From assembly GCA_937915475.1 (NCBI GenBank), contig CALGIR010000070.1:1-15187 (forward strand): 15,187 bases of DNA, in the 5' to 3' direction. The stretch comes from an uncultured Bacteroidales bacterium. Its GTDB lineage: Bacteria; Bacteroidota; Bacteroidia; Bacteroidales; Tenuifilaceae. A program made the position numbers and the translations under genes. The notes under the pieces are model-generated. The model made no database searches. It was not told the DNA's origin and saw nothing but the letters and a program-made list of their open reading frames with translations. Position 1 is the first letter of the stretch; each line of letters opens with the position of its first letter. Shown piece by piece: positions 13,878 through 15,187 of this stretch.

Positions 13878-15185
13878 ATGCTTTTAAGCGAGTTACAGAA
13901 CGGTGAGTACGGAATAGTATCGAAGGTTAGGGGAAGAGGTGCCTTTCGAAAGCGCATTATTGAGATGGGCTTTATCCGCGGTAAAAAGGTTACGGTGATA
14001 AAGAACGCTCCACTAAAAGACCCCATTGAATACTCAATAATGGGCTACGAGATATCGCTGCGTAGAAGTGAAGCCAACCTTATAGAAATTATTACTCCCG
14101 AGGAAGCAAAAGAGTTAGTAAAAACGAGCTATAACGGTACGCTATCACCCCATAATGATTGGGAACTTGTAAGAACTGGAGCTAAAGCTGGCAGTAAAAT
14201 AGTGAATGTTGCCCTAGTGGGAAACCCAAATTCGGGCAAAACAACACTTTTCAACAACGCTTCGGGCTCCAAAGAGCACGTGGGTAACTACGGCGGTGTT
14301 ACCGTTGACTCAAAAATGGCCCACTTTAAGCACAAAGGTTATACCTTTAATATTACCGATTTACCTGGCACCTACTCCTTAAGCGCATACACACCCGAGG
14401 AACTCTATGTAAGGCGGTTCATCCATCAGCAAAAGCCCGACGTGGTGATTAACGTAGTTGACGCATCGAACATTGAGCGTAACCTATACCTTACCACGCA
14501 GCTTATTGACATGGATATAAAAGTGGTGGTTGCACTTAACATGTACGATGAGCTGGAGGCTCAAGGCGATATTTTTAGGTATAACGATTTGGGCAAGATG
14601 ATAGGTATTCCATTTGTGCCAACGGTGAGCTCCAAGGGGAAAGGAATATCTGAACTGTTTGATAAGGTTATCAACCTATATGCCGATAAGGATAAAACCT
14701 ACCGCCACGTACACATCAACTACGGACGACAGATTGAGCACGCCATTGAAGCCATACAGACCCCCATTAAAGATAGCGACAACCAGAATATCAACATACA
14801 CTACTCGTCACGCTATTTATCAATAAAACTGCTTGAGAAAGATAAACAAGCACACAGAATTACTGGCAAATCTGGGTCATATGATGAGATTTTAGCTATT
14901 ACCAACCAACAGATAGAGCGCCTTGAGGATATTTACAATGAGGACTCGGAAATCCTTATTACCGACGCCAAGTATGGCTTTATTGCTGGTGCGCTAAAAG
15001 AGACCTACACGGAGAACAAGCATAAAAAGAGACAGAATACCCAAATTATTGATGCCTTTGTGACGCATAAGCTATTTGGGTTCCCCATCTTTTTACTTTT
15101 TATGTGGATTAGCTTTTATACCACTTTTAAGCTTGGCGCATACCCCATGGATTCTGTTCTAAATTCAGTTAAATCTGCTGTTTGA
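13878..15185 (+). CDS. feoB: Fused FeoA-FeoB ferrous iron transporter, cut short at the window edge
   Basis: Inner-membrane Fe2+ uptake protein. Residues 1-72 are a FeoA SH3-like domain (GEYGIVSKVRGRG, then RIIEMGF..G..V.VIKNAPL, then EISLRRSEA). FeoB's G protein domain follows: P-loop GNPNSGKT (115-122), switch II DLPGTYSL (161-168), specificity motif NMYD (221-224), and SSKGKGI near 253. A first transmembrane helix starts at about 399. The FeoA-FeoB fusion is usual in Bacteroidota and full proteins are about 800 residues; here the frame reaches TGA at 15183-15185 after 435 residues, two bases before the window ends, so gates, core helices and the C-terminal half are missing. Because this stop is at the very edge it may be a sequence-end error rather than a true truncation. 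Confidence 0.92.
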   Translation: MLLSELQNGEYGIVSKVRGRGAFRKRIIEMGFIRGKKVTVIKNAPLKDPIEYSIMGYEISLRRSEANLIEIITPEEAKELVKTSYNGTLSPHNDWELVRTGAKAGSKIVNVALVGNPNSGKTTLFNNASGSKEHVGNYGGVTVDSKMAHFKHKGYTFNITDLPGTYSLSAYTPEELYVRRFIHQQKPDVVINVVDASNIERNLYLTTQLIDMDIKVVVALNMYDELEAQGDIFRYNDLGKMIGIPFVPTVSSKGKGISELFDKVINLYADKDKTYRHVHINYGRQIEHAIEAIQTPIKDSDNQNINIHYSSRYLSIKLLEKDKQAHRITGKSGSYDEILAITNQQIERLEDIYNEDSEILITDAKYGFIAGALKETYTENKHKKRQNTQIIDAFVTHKLFGFPIFLLFMWISFYTTFKLGAYPMDSVLNSVKSAV

Positions 15186-15187
15186 TT

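Noticed and set aside
13706..14026. Minus-strand 106-codon frame covering the feoAB promoter and FeoA domain
   Set aside because: It is antisense to a clear FeoA domain and overlaps the promoter boxes; no recognisable protein features.
1..15187. CRISPR array, tRNA, rRNA, transposase or phage genes
   Set aside because: I saw no regularly spaced repeats, no cloverleaf-like sequence and no recognisable mobile-element protein on either strand.

Overview
The window looks like a member of the Bacteroidota, probably the order Bacteroidales. The support is a fused FeoA-FeoB iron transporter, a PUR-alpha-like (DUF3276) protein, a long NusB, a DUF1573 lipoprotein next to yajC and a YbbR-like protein, AT-rich spacers, and several promoters with the Bacteroidota -7 box TAnnTTTG. 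Both ends cut through genes (a P-type Ca2+ ATPase on the left, feoB on the right), so this may be a whole contig or contig-like fragment.

Layout. 1-1840 (-): N-terminal 613 residues of a PMCA-type calcium ATPase. 2072-3431 (+): cell-wall NlpC/P60 peptidase, a 29-residue membrane peptide, and a Nudix hydrolase. 3434-5200: an unusual 1.77-kb stretch holding a frameshifted second copy of the 3' end of cysN, a possible decayed membrane-protein gene, and a secreted nucleoside hydrolase. 5201-12262 (-): one colinear run nusB - DUF1573 lipoprotein - yajC - ybbR-like - coaE - djlA-like - cysC - cysD - cysN, with gaps mostly under 115 bp. 12539-13709: a PUR-family gene and a convergent unknown gene sharing a bidirectional terminator. 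13878-15185 (+): feoAB.

How the genes work together. CysD and CysN form the heterodimeric ATP sulfurylase (sulfate to APS) and CysC phosphorylates APS to PAPS, so the operon's tail is a sulfate-activation module attached to housekeeping genes for transcription antitermination, protein export, CoA synthesis and chaperone work. No sulfate transporter, PAPS reductase or CysQ phosphatase is present here.

The most important observation is technical. Positions 5455-5484 match 30 bases of the Illumina TruSeq adapter and sit inside cysN, creating a false stop. The two parts of cysN are still in the same frame, 33 bases apart, so the gene is best read as one 425-codon CDS (5201-6478). Contiguity of the sequence left and right of the adapter should not be trusted without the reads. 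A second cysN tail (about 90% identical by my count, with a one-base frameshift) lies 1.77 kb away, which makes this both a possible misassembly and a possible genuine duplication flanking a small accessory insert. I found no CRISPR array, tRNA, rRNA, transposase or integrase, and no clearly new biological system.
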